Source: CAXMST01 sp038206985 (GTDB lineage Bacteria > Actinomycetota > Thermoleophilia > Solirubrobacterales > 70-9). Taken from it: a stretch of DNA of 64,000 bases. The stretch spans positions 1-64,000 of the forward strand of contig JBBRAH010000001.1 in assembly GCA_038206985.1 (NCBI GenBank). The letters are read 5' to 3'. Both the position numbers and the translations under genes were made by a program. Below, piece by piece: positions 1-7,720 of this stretch; position 1 is the stretch's first letter; each line of letters starts with the position of its first letter. The notes beneath the pieces were generated by a model, which saw nothing but the letters and a program-made list of their open reading frames with translations, had not been told where the DNA came from and did not search any database.

Positions 1-882
1 TCCAACGGCTTCCGCGACGATGTCGAGGCAGTGCAGGGCCAGGCTCTGGTTTCGGCCTCGTTCCCCGGCGGGGCCAATGCGCCGACTGAAATCATCGTCC
101 CCGACCCCGCGGATGCCGAGTCCGTGGCCAGTGCGGTCGAAGCGGTCGATGGAGTCGAGAGCGTCACGCCCGGCGCGCGGGGTGAGGCCGGGGTGCTCCT
201 CAACGCCGTGCTGGTGCCGGATCCGTACAGCACCGAGGCCTTCGATCTGGTCCCGGCGATCCGCGATGCCGCGCAGGAGGCCGGGGGAGAGGGCGTCGTC
301 GTCGGCGGTGCGACGGCGACCGAGCGTGACATCCGGACCGCGACCGAACGCGACCTGAAGCTGATCGTGCCCCTCGTCCTGATCGTCGTCTCCCTGATCC
401 TGATCGCGCTGCTGCGCTCACTCACGGCGCCGCTGCTTCTGATCGGGACCGTGGTCGTCAGCTTCTTCGCGGCGCTCGGGGTGGGCGTGCTTGCCGCCGA
501 TGTCCTGTTCGGCTTCCCCGGCGCGGATCCATCGCTGCCCCTCTACGCCTTCGTGTTCCTCGTTGCGCTGGGCATCGACTACAACATCTTCCTGATGGCG
601 CGTGTGCGGGAGGAGACGCTCAAGCACGGCTCCCGCGAGGGGATGCTGCGCGGCCTCGCGGTCACCGGCGGCGTCATCACCTCGGCCGGCATCGTGCTTG
701 CCGGGACCTTCTCGGTGCTCGCCGTGCTGCCGCTCGTCTTCCTCACCGAGATCGGTGTGACGGTGGCGTTCGGCGTTCTGCTCGACACGTTCCTCGTGCG
801 CTCGATCCTGGTTCCGGCGCTCGTCTTCGACATCGGGCCCCGCGTCTGGTGGCCCTCGCGACTTACCGAGCGCGGCGAGTGA
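1..882 (+). CDS. MMPL/RND family membrane transporter, C-terminal part
   Basis: This gene enters the window already open in frame 1 and ends at TGA 880-882, so only its last 293 or so residues are present. A soluble extracytoplasmic stretch of about 120 residues is followed by four to five strongly hydrophobic segments. These include a conserved-looking segment with the sequence ALGIDYNIFLMARVREE, typical of the MMPL (RND superfamily) second transmembrane block. The family exports lipids or other hydrophobic molecules across the cytoplasmic membrane using proton motive force. The substrate cannot be told from this fragment. The next gene is convergent, so this one ends its transcription unit here. 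Confidence 0.85.
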   Translation, partial: SNGFRDDVEAVQGQALVSASFPGGANAPTEIIVPDPADAESVASAVEAVDGVESVTPGARGEAGVLLNAVLVPDPYSTEAFDLVPAIRDAAQEAGGEGVVVGGATATERDIRTATERDLKLIVPLVLIVVSLILIALLRSLTAPLLLIGTVVVSFFAALGVGVLAADVLFGFPGADPSLPLYAFVFLVALGIDYNIFLMARVREETLKHGSREGMLRGLAVTGGVITSAGIVLAGTFSVLAVLPLVFLTEIGVTVAFGVLLDTFLVRSILVPALVFDIGPRVWWPSRLTERGE

Positions 883-886
883 GCCC

Positions 887-1693
887 TCAGCCCCGACCAG
901 GACCGGGCCTTGCGCCCGGCCCGCCACGGCTGAAGAACCACATCAGCACGCTGATCAGCAGCAGGGAGCCGAGCGCTGCGAGCGTCGGACCGAGCCCGAG
1001 CCCGCCGATCTGCAGATCCGAGGGCAGGCGCTTGGCCCTGGCGTTTTCGGGCGGCCCAACTTTCGCGAGCCTGGCGAAGATCACGATCCGCTCGGCGGCG
1101 CTGAACGGAGGGTGACAGGCGGTGAGCACGAGCCGTGGATAGGCGACGTCGCGAACGACCTGGATGTCGCTGGGCGGGACGATCCGTTGCTCCTCGAATT
1201 CGTAGGTGAAGGTCGCGTACGGCATCTCGAGGACGATTTCGTCCCCTCTGTCAACCCGGTTGATGTAGCGGAACGGGGCGCCGTAGGTGGTGCGATGACC
1301 CGCGATCGCGACCGTTCCCGGCTGCCCGGGGAAGGACTTGCGCGGGTAGTGGCCGGGACCTTTCATCAGGCTCTCGGTGTCAGTCCCCTGGACCGCAACG
1401 CGACTCAGATCAATGCGCGGGATTTTCAGCCGGCCGATCGCGTCACCCGCCCGCACCGTCCGTTCCAGCCGGTCCGCTAGTCCGGGGACCGCGCCCGGGT
1501 CGAACTGCTCTCCGTTGGGCAACTCGAACTCGCGCTGCCGGCGCGCCAGGTCGTCGCCGGCGTCGCGCTGTTCGGACCAGGTGCTGAAATTGGTTACCGG
1601 CTCCGACCATGCGAGGGTCAGCGCCAACTCGGAGGCGAGCACCAGGGCCGCGGTGATCAAAGCCGTAGACACGATCCTGGCCAGCCGCGACAT
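887..1693 (-). CDS. Class D/E-type sortase (LPxTG-like transpeptidase)
   Basis: This 268-residue protein has an N-terminal membrane segment (about residues 8-29) and a second hydrophobic segment near the C terminus (about 231-254). The sortase core holds the expected catalytic triad: His133 in AIAGHRTTYG, Cys193 in LTACHPP and Arg202 in the following strand (AERIVIFARL). Sortases cut a sorting signal in secreted proteins and attach them to the cell wall, so a Gram-positive-type envelope is implied. No sorting substrate is visible nearby. It lies 75 bp behind the MOSC gene on the same strand and may be the last gene of a corA-MOSC-sortase unit. The subclass (E-like) is an inference from context. 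Confidence 0.85.
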   Translation of the reverse strand: MSRLARIVSTALITAALVLASELALTLAWSEPVTNFSTWSEQRDAGDDLARRQREFELPNGEQFDPGAVPGLADRLERTVRAGDAIGRLKIPRIDLSRVAVQGTDTESLMKGPGHYPRKSFPGQPGTVAIAGHRTTYGAPFRYINRVDRGDEIVLEMPYATFTYEFEEQRIVPPSDIQVVRDVAYPRLVLTACHPPFSAAERIVIFARLAKVGPPENARAKRLPSDLQIGGLGLGPTLAALGSLLLISVLMWFFSRGGPGARPGPGRG

Positions 1694-1768
1694 GGACGCG
1701 AGAATAGCCCCGATCGGGGTCGGCGGGCGCCACCGGCCGAGGCCAGGGCGCGACCGGGGCGGAGACTC

Positions 1769-2422
1769 TCAGCCCGGCGACAGCTTGCTCTCGGCCCAGT
1801 TACGCCAGTTGTCGGGCAGGGCCTCGGCTTCGAGCAGCATCGGGACAAGCTCGCGCTCGCCGAGAACAAGGCGGCTGATCAGCGCCATCGAGACCTCGTG
1901 CGCCGGCCGGGAGACCACCTCGATGCCATCGCCGGCTCCCAGCTCGCCCTCCTCGATGATCCGCAGGTAAGCCCCGGGCCGGTGGGCGCGAGCGAAGCGT
2001 TTGAGGATGCCCGGGTCATCCAGCTTGTGCCCGAACTTGCTGCATGGCTGGCGTGGCTCGGAGACTTCGAGCAGCGTGCTGCCGATGCGCCAACGCTCGC
2101 CCACCAGAGCAGCGCTGACATCGATGCCCCGGGTGGTCAGGTTCTCGCCGAAGAGGCCCGGTTCGACGGCGATCCCGTGTTTTGCCTGCCACCAGCGGTA
2201 GTCCTCGTCCGCATAGGAGTAGACGGCCTTGTCCGGGCCGCCGTGGACGGTGTAGTCAGCCTGCCGGTCCGCGCCAACCTGGTTGTCAGCCAGCTCGACC
2301 CGTCCCTCGACCGGATGCTTGTAGATCCCGGTCTTCACGGTCCGGCCATTCAGCGTGATCAGGCGCATCCGCGCGACGTTGACGCTGAGCAGGCGTCCCG
2401 AACCGTTCCCCAGACTCTCCAT
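1769..2422 (-). CDS. MOSC domain protein, YiiM-like
   Basis: The 217-residue product matches the YiiM type of MOSC protein: an N-terminal strand resembling LLSVNV, then NGRTVKTGIYK, the VHGGPDKAVYSY segment (59-70), the conserved Cys127 in EPRQPCSKFG, and a C-terminal three-helix segment. MOSC proteins bind molybdenum cofactor; YiiM reduces N-hydroxylated base analogues such as 6-N-hydroxylaminopurine. The start at 2422 is preferred because residues from position 11 already match the family N terminus; an internal Met at residue 19 would remove that strand. It begins 4 bp after the corA stop, so it is probably co-transcribed with it. Confidence 0.85.
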   Translation of the reverse strand: MESLGNGSGRLLSVNVARMRLITLNGRTVKTGIYKHPVEGRVELADNQVGADRQADYTVHGGPDKAVYSYADEDYRWWQAKHGIAVEPGLFGENLTTRGIDVSAALVGERWRIGSTLLEVSEPRQPCSKFGHKLDDPGILKRFARAHRPGAYLRIIEEGELGAGDGIEVVSRPAHEVSMALISRLVLGERELVPMLLEAEALPDNWRNWAESKLSPG

Positions 2423-2426
2423 GCGG

Positions 2427-3437
2427 CTAAAGCCAGTCGTGGCGGCGGAAGTAGGTCAGCATCGCGACCAGGATCACGACCATCACGCCGATGACGACGT
2501 AGAAGTCCTCGGTGTCGCCCTCGCCCGGGACGCCGACGTTCATTCCCCAGATGCTCGCGACCAGGGTCAGGGGGAGGACGATGACGCTGATCGAGGTCAG
2601 GACGCGGAGGATCTCGTTGACCCGGTGGTTGAGCACCGACTCGTTGGTGTCCTCCAGCGCCTCGATCACTTCCTTGTAGTTTTCGAGCATGTCCCAGATG
2701 CGCTCGTGGGCATCGACGATGTCATCGAAGTAGATCTCCAGATTGAGGTCGGGGGCGAGGAACCGCTGCTTGACGTTCTCGAGGTCACGCAGAACCGGGC
2801 GCTGGGGACGGATGACCTTGCGGAAGTTGATGATCTCCTGCTTGACCTCGAAGGTGTCGCGTACCACCTCCTGCGAGTTGCCCTCGATGAAGATGTCGTC
2901 CTCGATCGCGTCGAGCTTGTTGCCGATCTTGCGCAGCATCGGAAAGCAGTAGTCGAAGCTGTCGTCGACGATCCGATACAGCAGGTAGCCGGAGCCGCGG
3001 TTGAAGAGCTTCTCGCGTAGCTCTTCCTCCGCGCGGCAGCGCTCGAACAGGTACTCCAGCGGCTGCAGCGGCTGGTTGGGGATCGTGACCACGAAGTCGG
3101 CGCCCACGAACATGTCGAGCTCACCCACGTTGAGGCGCCCGACCTTGGAGTCATAGACGGGCAGGTGCAGGACGATGAACAGGTAGTCCGGGTACTCGTC
3201 GATCTTCGGGCGCTGGTTGCGCGAAAGCACGTCCTCGAGGTCGAGGGCGTGGAAGTCGAAGTGCTCCTGCAGCCAACTCCACTCGAGCGGCGTGGGGCTC
3301 TCGATGTTGACCCAGCGCAGGCCCGGGCCGTCGATTACCTCGACGTTCGGCGTCGCCGGCTCTTGTTCAGGCGCGCCGGCGGTGGACTCGGCGGAGCGGT
3401 CCGAGCGGCGTAGTCTCGGCTTCGGGAGGTTCGGCAT
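2427..3437 (-). CDS. corA: CorA family divalent-cation channel
   Basis: This 336-residue protein has the CorA layout: a long soluble N-terminal domain with an alpha-helical stalk, and two membrane helices at the very C terminus. The diagnostic GMN motif is at residues 298-300, at the end of the first helix, followed by the short acidic loop VGVPGEGDTED, a second helix and a basic cytoplasmic tail. CorA channels import Mg2+ (some also Co2+ or Ni2+) as pentamers in the cytoplasmic membrane. The first 35 or so residues are low-complexity and probably disordered. The gene is divergent from the riboswitch-controlled unit that starts near 3509. Confidence 0.93.
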   Translation of the reverse strand: MPNLPKPRLRRSDRSAESTAGAPEQEPATPNVEVIDGPGLRWVNIESPTPLEWSWLQEHFDFHALDLEDVLSRNQRPKIDEYPDYLFIVLHLPVYDSKVGRLNVGELDMFVGADFVVTIPNQPLQPLEYLFERCRAEEELREKLFNRGSGYLLYRIVDDSFDYCFPMLRKIGNKLDAIEDDIFIEGNSQEVVRDTFEVKQEIINFRKVIRPQRPVLRDLENVKQRFLAPDLNLEIYFDDIVDAHERIWDMLENYKEVIEALEDTNESVLNHRVNEILRVLTSISVIVLPLTLVASIWGMNVGVPGEGDTEDFYVVIGVMVVILVAMLTYFRRHDWL

Positions 3438-3508
3438 CTGTGCGGCTCGTTCCGTCGCTCGCTTCCATCGGCATGGCGCAGGTTACGTCACCGGCCTTTG
3501 CCAACGGC

Positions 3509-3537
3509 TTGGTTTCCTGCGGCCCGGCTGTTATATT
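3509..3537 (+). promoter_or_regulatory. Sigma-70-type promoter for the SAM-riboswitch unit
   Basis: TTGGTT at 3509-3514 and TATATT at 3532-3537 are separated by exactly 17 bp. This places the transcription start near 3544, about 14 nt before the first base of the riboswitch P1 stem. The position relative to the RNA element is what makes the call convincing. Confidence 0.6.
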
Positions 3538-3557
3538 GCGCCCTACATAAAGACCGC

Positions 3558-3666
3558 CACATCGCGAGGGGTGGAGGGAAATGGCCCTTTGAAACCCCGG
3601 CAACCATCCGAGACGCAAGTCGAGGAAAGGTGCCAAATCCATCAGGTGGAAACCCTGAAAGATGTG
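3558..3666 (+). promoter_or_regulatory. SAM-I (S-box) riboswitch
   Basis: The S-box consensus is present in order: GGTGGAGGGA, GGCCCTTTGAAACCCCGGCAACC (3584-3606), then GGTGCCAAATCC and CTGAAAGATG. The closing P1 helix pairs CACATC (3558-3563) with GATGTG (3661-3666). S-box RNAs bind S-adenosylmethionine and usually switch off methionine or cysteine genes when SAM is plentiful. Here the element lies directly upstream of a threonine-synthase-like gene and a CysO-like gene. It is followed by an intrinsic terminator. GTGAG (3664-3668), which overlaps the 3' strand of P1, can pair with CTCAC (3693-3697), which enters the terminator; this gives a plausible antiterminator. Confidence 0.93.
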
Positions 3667-3684
3667 AGTGGAAGGCTCCACTCG

Positions 3685-3715
3685 GACCTCTGCTCACACA
3701 GGCAGAGGTCTTTTT
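3685..3715 (+). terminator. Riboswitch-controlled intrinsic terminator
   Basis: GACCTCTGC (3685-3693) pairs perfectly with GCAGAGGTC (3702-3710), and a run of five T follows directly (3711-3715). It lies 18 bases after riboswitch P1 and 36 bases before the start codon of the next gene. It therefore acts as the expression platform: SAM binding should favour this hairpin and stop transcription. Confidence 0.9.
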
Positions 3716-3751
3716 CGTAGGTCAAACGAACGAGAAGGAGTCGAATCACAG

Positions 3752-4987
3752 ATGACAGCCACGGGCCTCAAGTGCAAGGAGTGCGGTACCGACTACCCGC
3801 TCGAAGCGCTCTTTGTATGCGACCAGTGCTTTGGACCACTGGAGGTTGCCTACGACTTCAGCGGCATCGATGCCGCTGAAGCGAAGCGCAAGATCCAGAC
3901 CGGTCCCGACAGCATCTGGCGCTACTCGGACTTCCTGCCCTTCGACGGCCGGCCGGCCGACACGCTGCAGCCGGGACTCACCCCGCTGATCAAGGCGGAC
4001 CGCCTGGCAGAGCAGCTCGGTATCGGCGAGGTCTTCATCAAGAACGACGCCGCAAACCCGACGCACAGCTTCAAGGATCGCGTGGTCGCGGTGGCTGTGG
4101 CCAAGGCCCTCGAACTCGGCTTCGACACGGTCGCCTGCGCCTCGACAGGCAACCTCGCCAACGCCGTCGCCGCCCACGCAGCCGCCGCCGGGATCGACTC
4201 CTACGTGTTTGTGCCCTCCGATCTCGAGGAGCAGAAGCTGCTCGCGACCGGCGTCTACGGCACGGAGCTCATTGGCGTCAACGGCACCTACGACGATGTC
4301 AACCGGCTCTGCACCGAGCTGGCTCAGGAGCGGGGCTGGGCATTCGTCAACGTCAACATCCGTCCCTACTACGCCGAGGGTTCCAAGACGCTCGCCTACG
4401 AGACGGCCGAGCAGCTCGGCTGGAAGCTGCCCGACGCGATCGTCTCACCGATCGCCTCCGGCTCGCTCTTCACCAAGATCGGCCGCGGCTTCAACGAGTG
4501 GCTCGACCTCGGACTGATCGAGGGTGAGCTGCCCGCCTTCCACGGTGCCCAGGCCGCCGGCTGCGGGCCCGTGGCCAAGGCGTTCAGCGACGGACACGAT
4601 GTCTGCCGTCCGGTCAAGCCCGACACGATCGCCAAGAGCCTCGCCATCGGAACACCCGCCGACGGGCCCTACGCGCTCGAGCTCGCCCGCGAGACCGACG
4701 GCACGATCAGCGCCGTCACCGACGACGAGATCCGCGCCGGTATCCGGCTGTTGGCAGAGACCACCGGGGTCTTCACCGAGACCGCCGGAGGCGTGACTAC
4801 CGCGACTCTGACCAAGCTCGCCGACGCCGGCGAGCTTGGGGCCGACGACTCGGTCGTCGTCTACATCACGGGCGAGGGTCTGAAGACGCTCGACGCGGTC
4901 CGCGACGGTTTCGCGATGCACGAGATCGAGCCCACGCTCGAGTCGTTCGCGGCAGGCGTCGAGACGCGTCAGACGACCGCAGTTTGA
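3752..4987 (+). CDS. Threonine-synthase-like fold-type II PLP enzyme, possible sulfur-carrier-dependent homocysteine synthase
   Basis: The 411-residue product is a fold-type II PLP enzyme of the threonine synthase family. It starts with a CxxC...CxxC zinc-ribbon-like element (Cys8, 11, 23, 26). The PLP lysine is Lys108 in NPTHSFKDR, and the phosphate-loop region is STGNLANA (131-138). Canonical threonine synthases usually read NPTGSFKDRG and STGNTSAS, so both active-site segments deviate. The ATG at 3752 has the ribosome binding site AGAAGGAG (3733-3740). The gene sits behind a SAM-I riboswitch and before a CysO-like carrier, which fits methionine rather than threonine synthesis. My inference is that it uses O-phosphohomoserine with a protein thiocarboxylate. 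Ordinary threonine synthase activity remains possible. Confidence 0.85.
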   Translation: MTATGLKCKECGTDYPLEALFVCDQCFGPLEVAYDFSGIDAAEAKRKIQTGPDSIWRYSDFLPFDGRPADTLQPGLTPLIKADRLAEQLGIGEVFIKNDAANPTHSFKDRVVAVAVAKALELGFDTVACASTGNLANAVAAHAAAAGIDSYVFVPSDLEEQKLLATGVYGTELIGVNGTYDDVNRLCTELAQERGWAFVNVNIRPYYAEGSKTLAYETAEQLGWKLPDAIVSPIASGSLFTKIGRGFNEWLDLGLIEGELPAFHGAQAAGCGPVAKAFSDGHDVCRPVKPDTIAKSLAIGTPADGPYALELARETDGTISAVTDDEIRAGIRLLAETTGVFTETAGGVTTATLTKLADAGELGADDSVVVYITGEGLKTLDAVRDGFAMHEIEPTLESFAAGVETRQTTAV

Positions 4988-5085
4988 GCCCGAGCGCAGG
5001 CCGCCCGGCCACGGTGCCACGCTGGTAGCGTCCCGGCAGCGCTCCTGGCATCCGCAGAGCCCCACGAACTTACCGAGGAAGGTCC

Positions 5086-5358
5086 ATGTCGATAACCGTC
5101 AAGATTCCAGCTCAGCTCCGAGGGGCCACCGGCGGCGAGGGCGCCATCGAGGTCGATGGTTCCACCGTCGGCGAGGCGCTCGATGCCGTCTTCGAAGCAC
5201 ACGAGGGCCTGCGCGGCCGGATCACCGAGAACGGCGATCTGCGCCGCTTCGTGAACGTCTACGTAGCCGGAGAGGACATCCGCTTCCAGGACGGCCTCGA
5301 GACGTCGGTCCCCGACGGCGCCGAACTGACGATCCTGCCGGCAGTCGCCGGCGGCTGA
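5086..5358 (+). CDS. CysO/MoaD/ThiS-like sulfur-carrier protein
   Basis: This 90-residue ubiquitin-fold protein ends in the Gly-Gly pair (residues 89-90, ...ILPAVAGG) that is adenylated and converted to a thiocarboxylate in this family. Several stretches (RRFVNVYVAGEDIRF, ELTILPAVAGG) look like Mycobacterium CysO, which delivers sulfur to O-phosphoserine on CysM. A clear GAGGAAGG ribosome binding site lies at 5075-5082. The gene is 98 bp downstream of the ThrC-like gene with no terminator visible between them, so both should be under the SAM riboswitch. No activating E1-like enzyme or Mec-type JAMM protease is in the window; these must be encoded elsewhere if the proposed pathway exists. Confidence 0.9.
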   Translation: MSITVKIPAQLRGATGGEGAIEVDGSTVGEALDAVFEAHEGLRGRITENGDLRRFVNVYVAGEDIRFQDGLETSVPDGAELTILPAVAGG

Positions 5359-5398
5359 TCGCAGCTCCTCCCGGACCGAGCGGATAGCCGAGTCCCGA

Positions 5399-6130
5399 AT
5401 GGCACCCGTGCGACCGGAGCCCGTCGCGATTCTCTGCGGTGGGCGTGGAACCCGCCTGCAGGAACGCACGCACGCGATTCCCAAGCCGCTGGTCGAGATC
5501 GGTGGCCGGCCGATCGTCTGGCATGTGATCCGGATCTACGCGGCACACGGCTTCAACCGGTTCCTGCTCCTGACCGGCTACAAAGGCGAGATGGTCGAGG
5601 AGTTCGCCACGGCCGAGAGTTGGCCCGCGGGGGTCGAGGTCGAGTGCATAGACACAGGGCTCGAGACGCCGACCGGCGGGCGTGTGGCGGCCGCGAGCGA
5701 GCGGCTCGGAGATGGGACATTCGCGCTGACCTACGCTGACGGCGTCGCTGACGTCGATCTCGGCGCCGCCCTGGAATCCCACAAGCGCCACGGCGTCGCG
5801 GCCACGGTGACCCTGGTGCAGCCTCATTCCCAGTGGGGTGTGGCCGTGATCGACGACTCCGATCGGGTCAACGGCTTCATCGAGAAGCCCCGGATGGAGC
5901 AGTGGATCAACGGTGGCTTCTTCTTCATGGAGCCGGCGGCACTCGGTTATCTCAGCGAAGATGCCGTGCTCGAGCAGGAGCCGCTGGAGCGCCTCGCCGC
6001 GGACGGGGAGTTGCGCGGCCATCGCCACACCGGCTTCTGGGACTGCATGGACACCTACAAGGACGCGGTCCTGCTTAACGATCTCTGGGAGAACGAGCAG
6101 GCACCGTGGCGAATCTGGAAGGAAGGCTGA
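5399..6130 (+). CDS. Glucose-1-phosphate cytidylyltransferase-like nucleotidyltransferase
   Basis: The 243-residue protein has the sugar nucleotidyltransferase signature near its start (LCGGRGTRLQERT, then PKPLVEIGGRPIVWH). The TGFWDCMDTYKD segment near the C terminus is typical of RfbF-type enzymes, which form CDP-glucose from CTP and glucose 1-phosphate. GGRP-x-VWH and YAAHG-x-NRFLLLTGYKG also follow RfbF rather than RmlA. It starts 40 bp after the CysO-like gene and is followed at once by a CDP-glucose dehydratase-like gene, which supports the assignment. Whether the actual sugar is glucose cannot be read from sequence. Confidence 0.85.
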   Translation: MAPVRPEPVAILCGGRGTRLQERTHAIPKPLVEIGGRPIVWHVIRIYAAHGFNRFLLLTGYKGEMVEEFATAESWPAGVEVECIDTGLETPTGGRVAAASERLGDGTFALTYADGVADVDLGAALESHKRHGVAATVTLVQPHSQWGVAVIDDSDRVNGFIEKPRMEQWINGGFFFMEPAALGYLSEDAVLEQEPLERLAADGELRGHRHTGFWDCMDTYKDAVLLNDLWENEQAPWRIWKEG

Positions 6131-6131
6131 G

Positions 6132-7118
6132 ATGGCGCAGAACGCACCGATGAGCAAAGCCCTGGTGACGGGTGGCCGCGGGTTCGTCGGCGCCTGGCTC
6201 TGCAACGCGCTGCTCGAACGCGGCGTGGAGGTCGTGTCCTTCGACCGGCGCCGCCCCCGCGAGAAGCCCTCGACCCTGGCAATGCTGGGGATCGAGGAGC
6301 GCGTCACCGAGGTGGCGGCAGACCTCGTCGAGGGCGAGTTGATCGCCGCGACGCTCGCCGAGCACGAGATCGACTCCGTCTTCCACCTCGCCGCCGAGAC
6401 CATCGTCGGCACGGTTCAGGCCGATCCGATCGGCGCCTTCGAGACCAACGTGCGGGGCACCTGGACGCTGCTGCAGGCGGCGCTCGAGGCGGGCGCGGAG
6501 CGCTTCGTGTTCGCCTCCTCCGACAAGGCGTATGGCGCACATGAGCAACTGCCGTACAGGGAGAGCTTCGGCCTGCAGCCGACGGCGCCGTATGAGGCCT
6601 CCAAGGCAGCCGCCGACCTGATCGCTCGCAGCTACTGGCCCAGCTACGGCCTGCCGATCGCCGTCACACGCTTTGCCAACATCTACGGCGGGGGTGATCT
6701 CAACTTCTCGCGCCTGGTGCCCGAGACGGTCTGCGGCGCGATCGATGGCCGCGCTCCTGTTCTGCGCTCCGACGGCAGCCCGGTCCGGGACCTGCTCTAC
6801 GTCGAGGATGCCGCGGCGGCCTACCTGGCGATCGCCGACAACCTGCACCGTGACGAGGTTCGCGGTGAGGCCTTCAACGCCGGCGGCGAGCGCCCCTACA
6901 GCGTGCTCGAGATCGTCGAGACGATCACGCGCCTGGCCGGAACCGGGGTCGAGCCCGACATCCAGGGCACCGGCAACCCAGAGGGCGAGATCGACAAGCA
7001 GTATGTGGATGCGACCAAGCTGCGCGAGCTCTGCGACTGGACACCGGCGACTTCGCTCGAGGCCGGCGTTGAGCGCACCCTTAGCTGGTACCGCGAGCAT
7101 CCCGAGGTGCGCCCATGA
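6132..7118 (+). CDS. Extended SDR, CDP-glucose 4,6-dehydratase-like
   Basis: This 328-residue protein starts at ATG 6132, two bases after the upstream stop. It has the extended short-chain dehydrogenase layout: the nucleotide-binding GGRGFVG near residue 13, the segment HLAAETIVG, the SSDKAYG segment that is typical of CDP-glucose 4,6-dehydratases, and the catalytic YEASK (YxxxK). The expected reaction is NAD-dependent conversion of CDP-glucose to CDP-4-keto-6-deoxyglucose, the entry to 3,6-dideoxy and branched deoxysugars. An internal ATG seven codons in is an alternative start. No later-step dideoxysugar genes are present in the window, so the final product is unknown. Confidence 0.82.
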   Translation: MAQNAPMSKALVTGGRGFVGAWLCNALLERGVEVVSFDRRRPREKPSTLAMLGIEERVTEVAADLVEGELIAATLAEHEIDSVFHLAAETIVGTVQADPIGAFETNVRGTWTLLQAALEAGAERFVFASSDKAYGAHEQLPYRESFGLQPTAPYEASKAAADLIARSYWPSYGLPIAVTRFANIYGGGDLNFSRLVPETVCGAIDGRAPVLRSDGSPVRDLLYVEDAAAAYLAIADNLHRDEVRGEAFNAGGERPYSVLEIVETITRLAGTGVEPDIQGTGNPEGEIDKQYVDATKLRELCDWTPATSLEAGVERTLSWYREHPEVRP

Positions 7119-7441
7119 CCGACCCAACCGCCAACACAGATCCCGGCTTCAAGGCCGCAACGATCAAGCAGCTCGATCTGATCCGCCTGATCGCGATCGC
7201 CGACTTCATCCTGCTACTGCCGCTGCTGGCCAACCTCGTCGGGATCATCGACAACGAGACGATGGTCTCGGTGATCGGCCCGATCCACGGCATCGGCTTC
7301 CTGGCGCTGCTCTTCCTCTGCGTCCGCGGCGTCAGCGAGAAGCGCTGGGGCTGGTGGTTCCCGGCCGCCGTCGTGGTCACCCTCGGCCCGATCGGCAGCC
7401 TCTACGGGGAGCACCGGGTCCGGACGCAGCTGACGGGCTGA
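7115..7441 (+). CDS. DUF3817-like small integral membrane protein
   Basis: The 108-residue product has three hydrophobic segments (about residues 24-43, 53-69 and 77-93). The sequence around PIHGIGFLALLF and the WGWWFPA region matches my recollection of DUF3817 proteins of actinobacteria, whose function is unknown. The start ATG overlaps the upstream stop (ATGA), so it is translationally coupled to the dehydratase-like gene. It has no obvious catalytic residues. Confidence 0.75.
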   Translation: MTDPTANTDPGFKAATIKQLDLIRLIAIADFILLLPLLANLVGIIDNETMVSVIGPIHGIGFLALLFLCVRGVSEKRWGWWFPAAVVVTLGPIGSLYGEHRVRTQLTG

Positions 7442-7489
7442 GGGCGCGGCGGTTCCCGGTGGACGGGGTGGCCGGGTTACGATCCGGCG

Positions 7490-7663
7490 ATGAGCGAGAC
7501 CCGAGCACGGCAATGGTGGTCCGCAACTGCGGACCTCGCTTTCGCATTCGTCTCGTTGTGGTCCATCGCGGCGTCCGCGCGGATAGGCGCCCTGGCGAGC
7601 GGCCGCCCGCTACCCGGCTGGTTCGCACGAGCCGAGCGCCTGGCTGGCTCTGCGTACCGCTGA
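7490..7663 (+). CDS. Possible small protein of 57 residues
   Basis: A short frame opens at ATG 7490 and closes at TGA 7661-7663. The product starts MSETRARQWWSATADLAF and has one weakly hydrophobic segment (about residues 15-37). No family is recognised. There is no strong ribosome binding site. It occupies the gap after the DUF3817 gene and could equally be non-coding. Confidence 0.25.
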   Translation: MSETRARQWWSATADLAFAFVSLWSIAASARIGALASGRPLPGWFARAERLAGSAYR

Positions 7664-7720
7664 TGGCAACGCTGGCGCTGCTCCTCGGCCGCCTGTCCGA
7701 ACCCGGCCGCTGCTGAGCCG

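Noticed and set aside
3668..3751. Upstream extension of the ThrC-like gene
   Set aside because: The frame is open from 3668 but overlaps the riboswitch terminator; the ribosome binding site supports ATG 3752.
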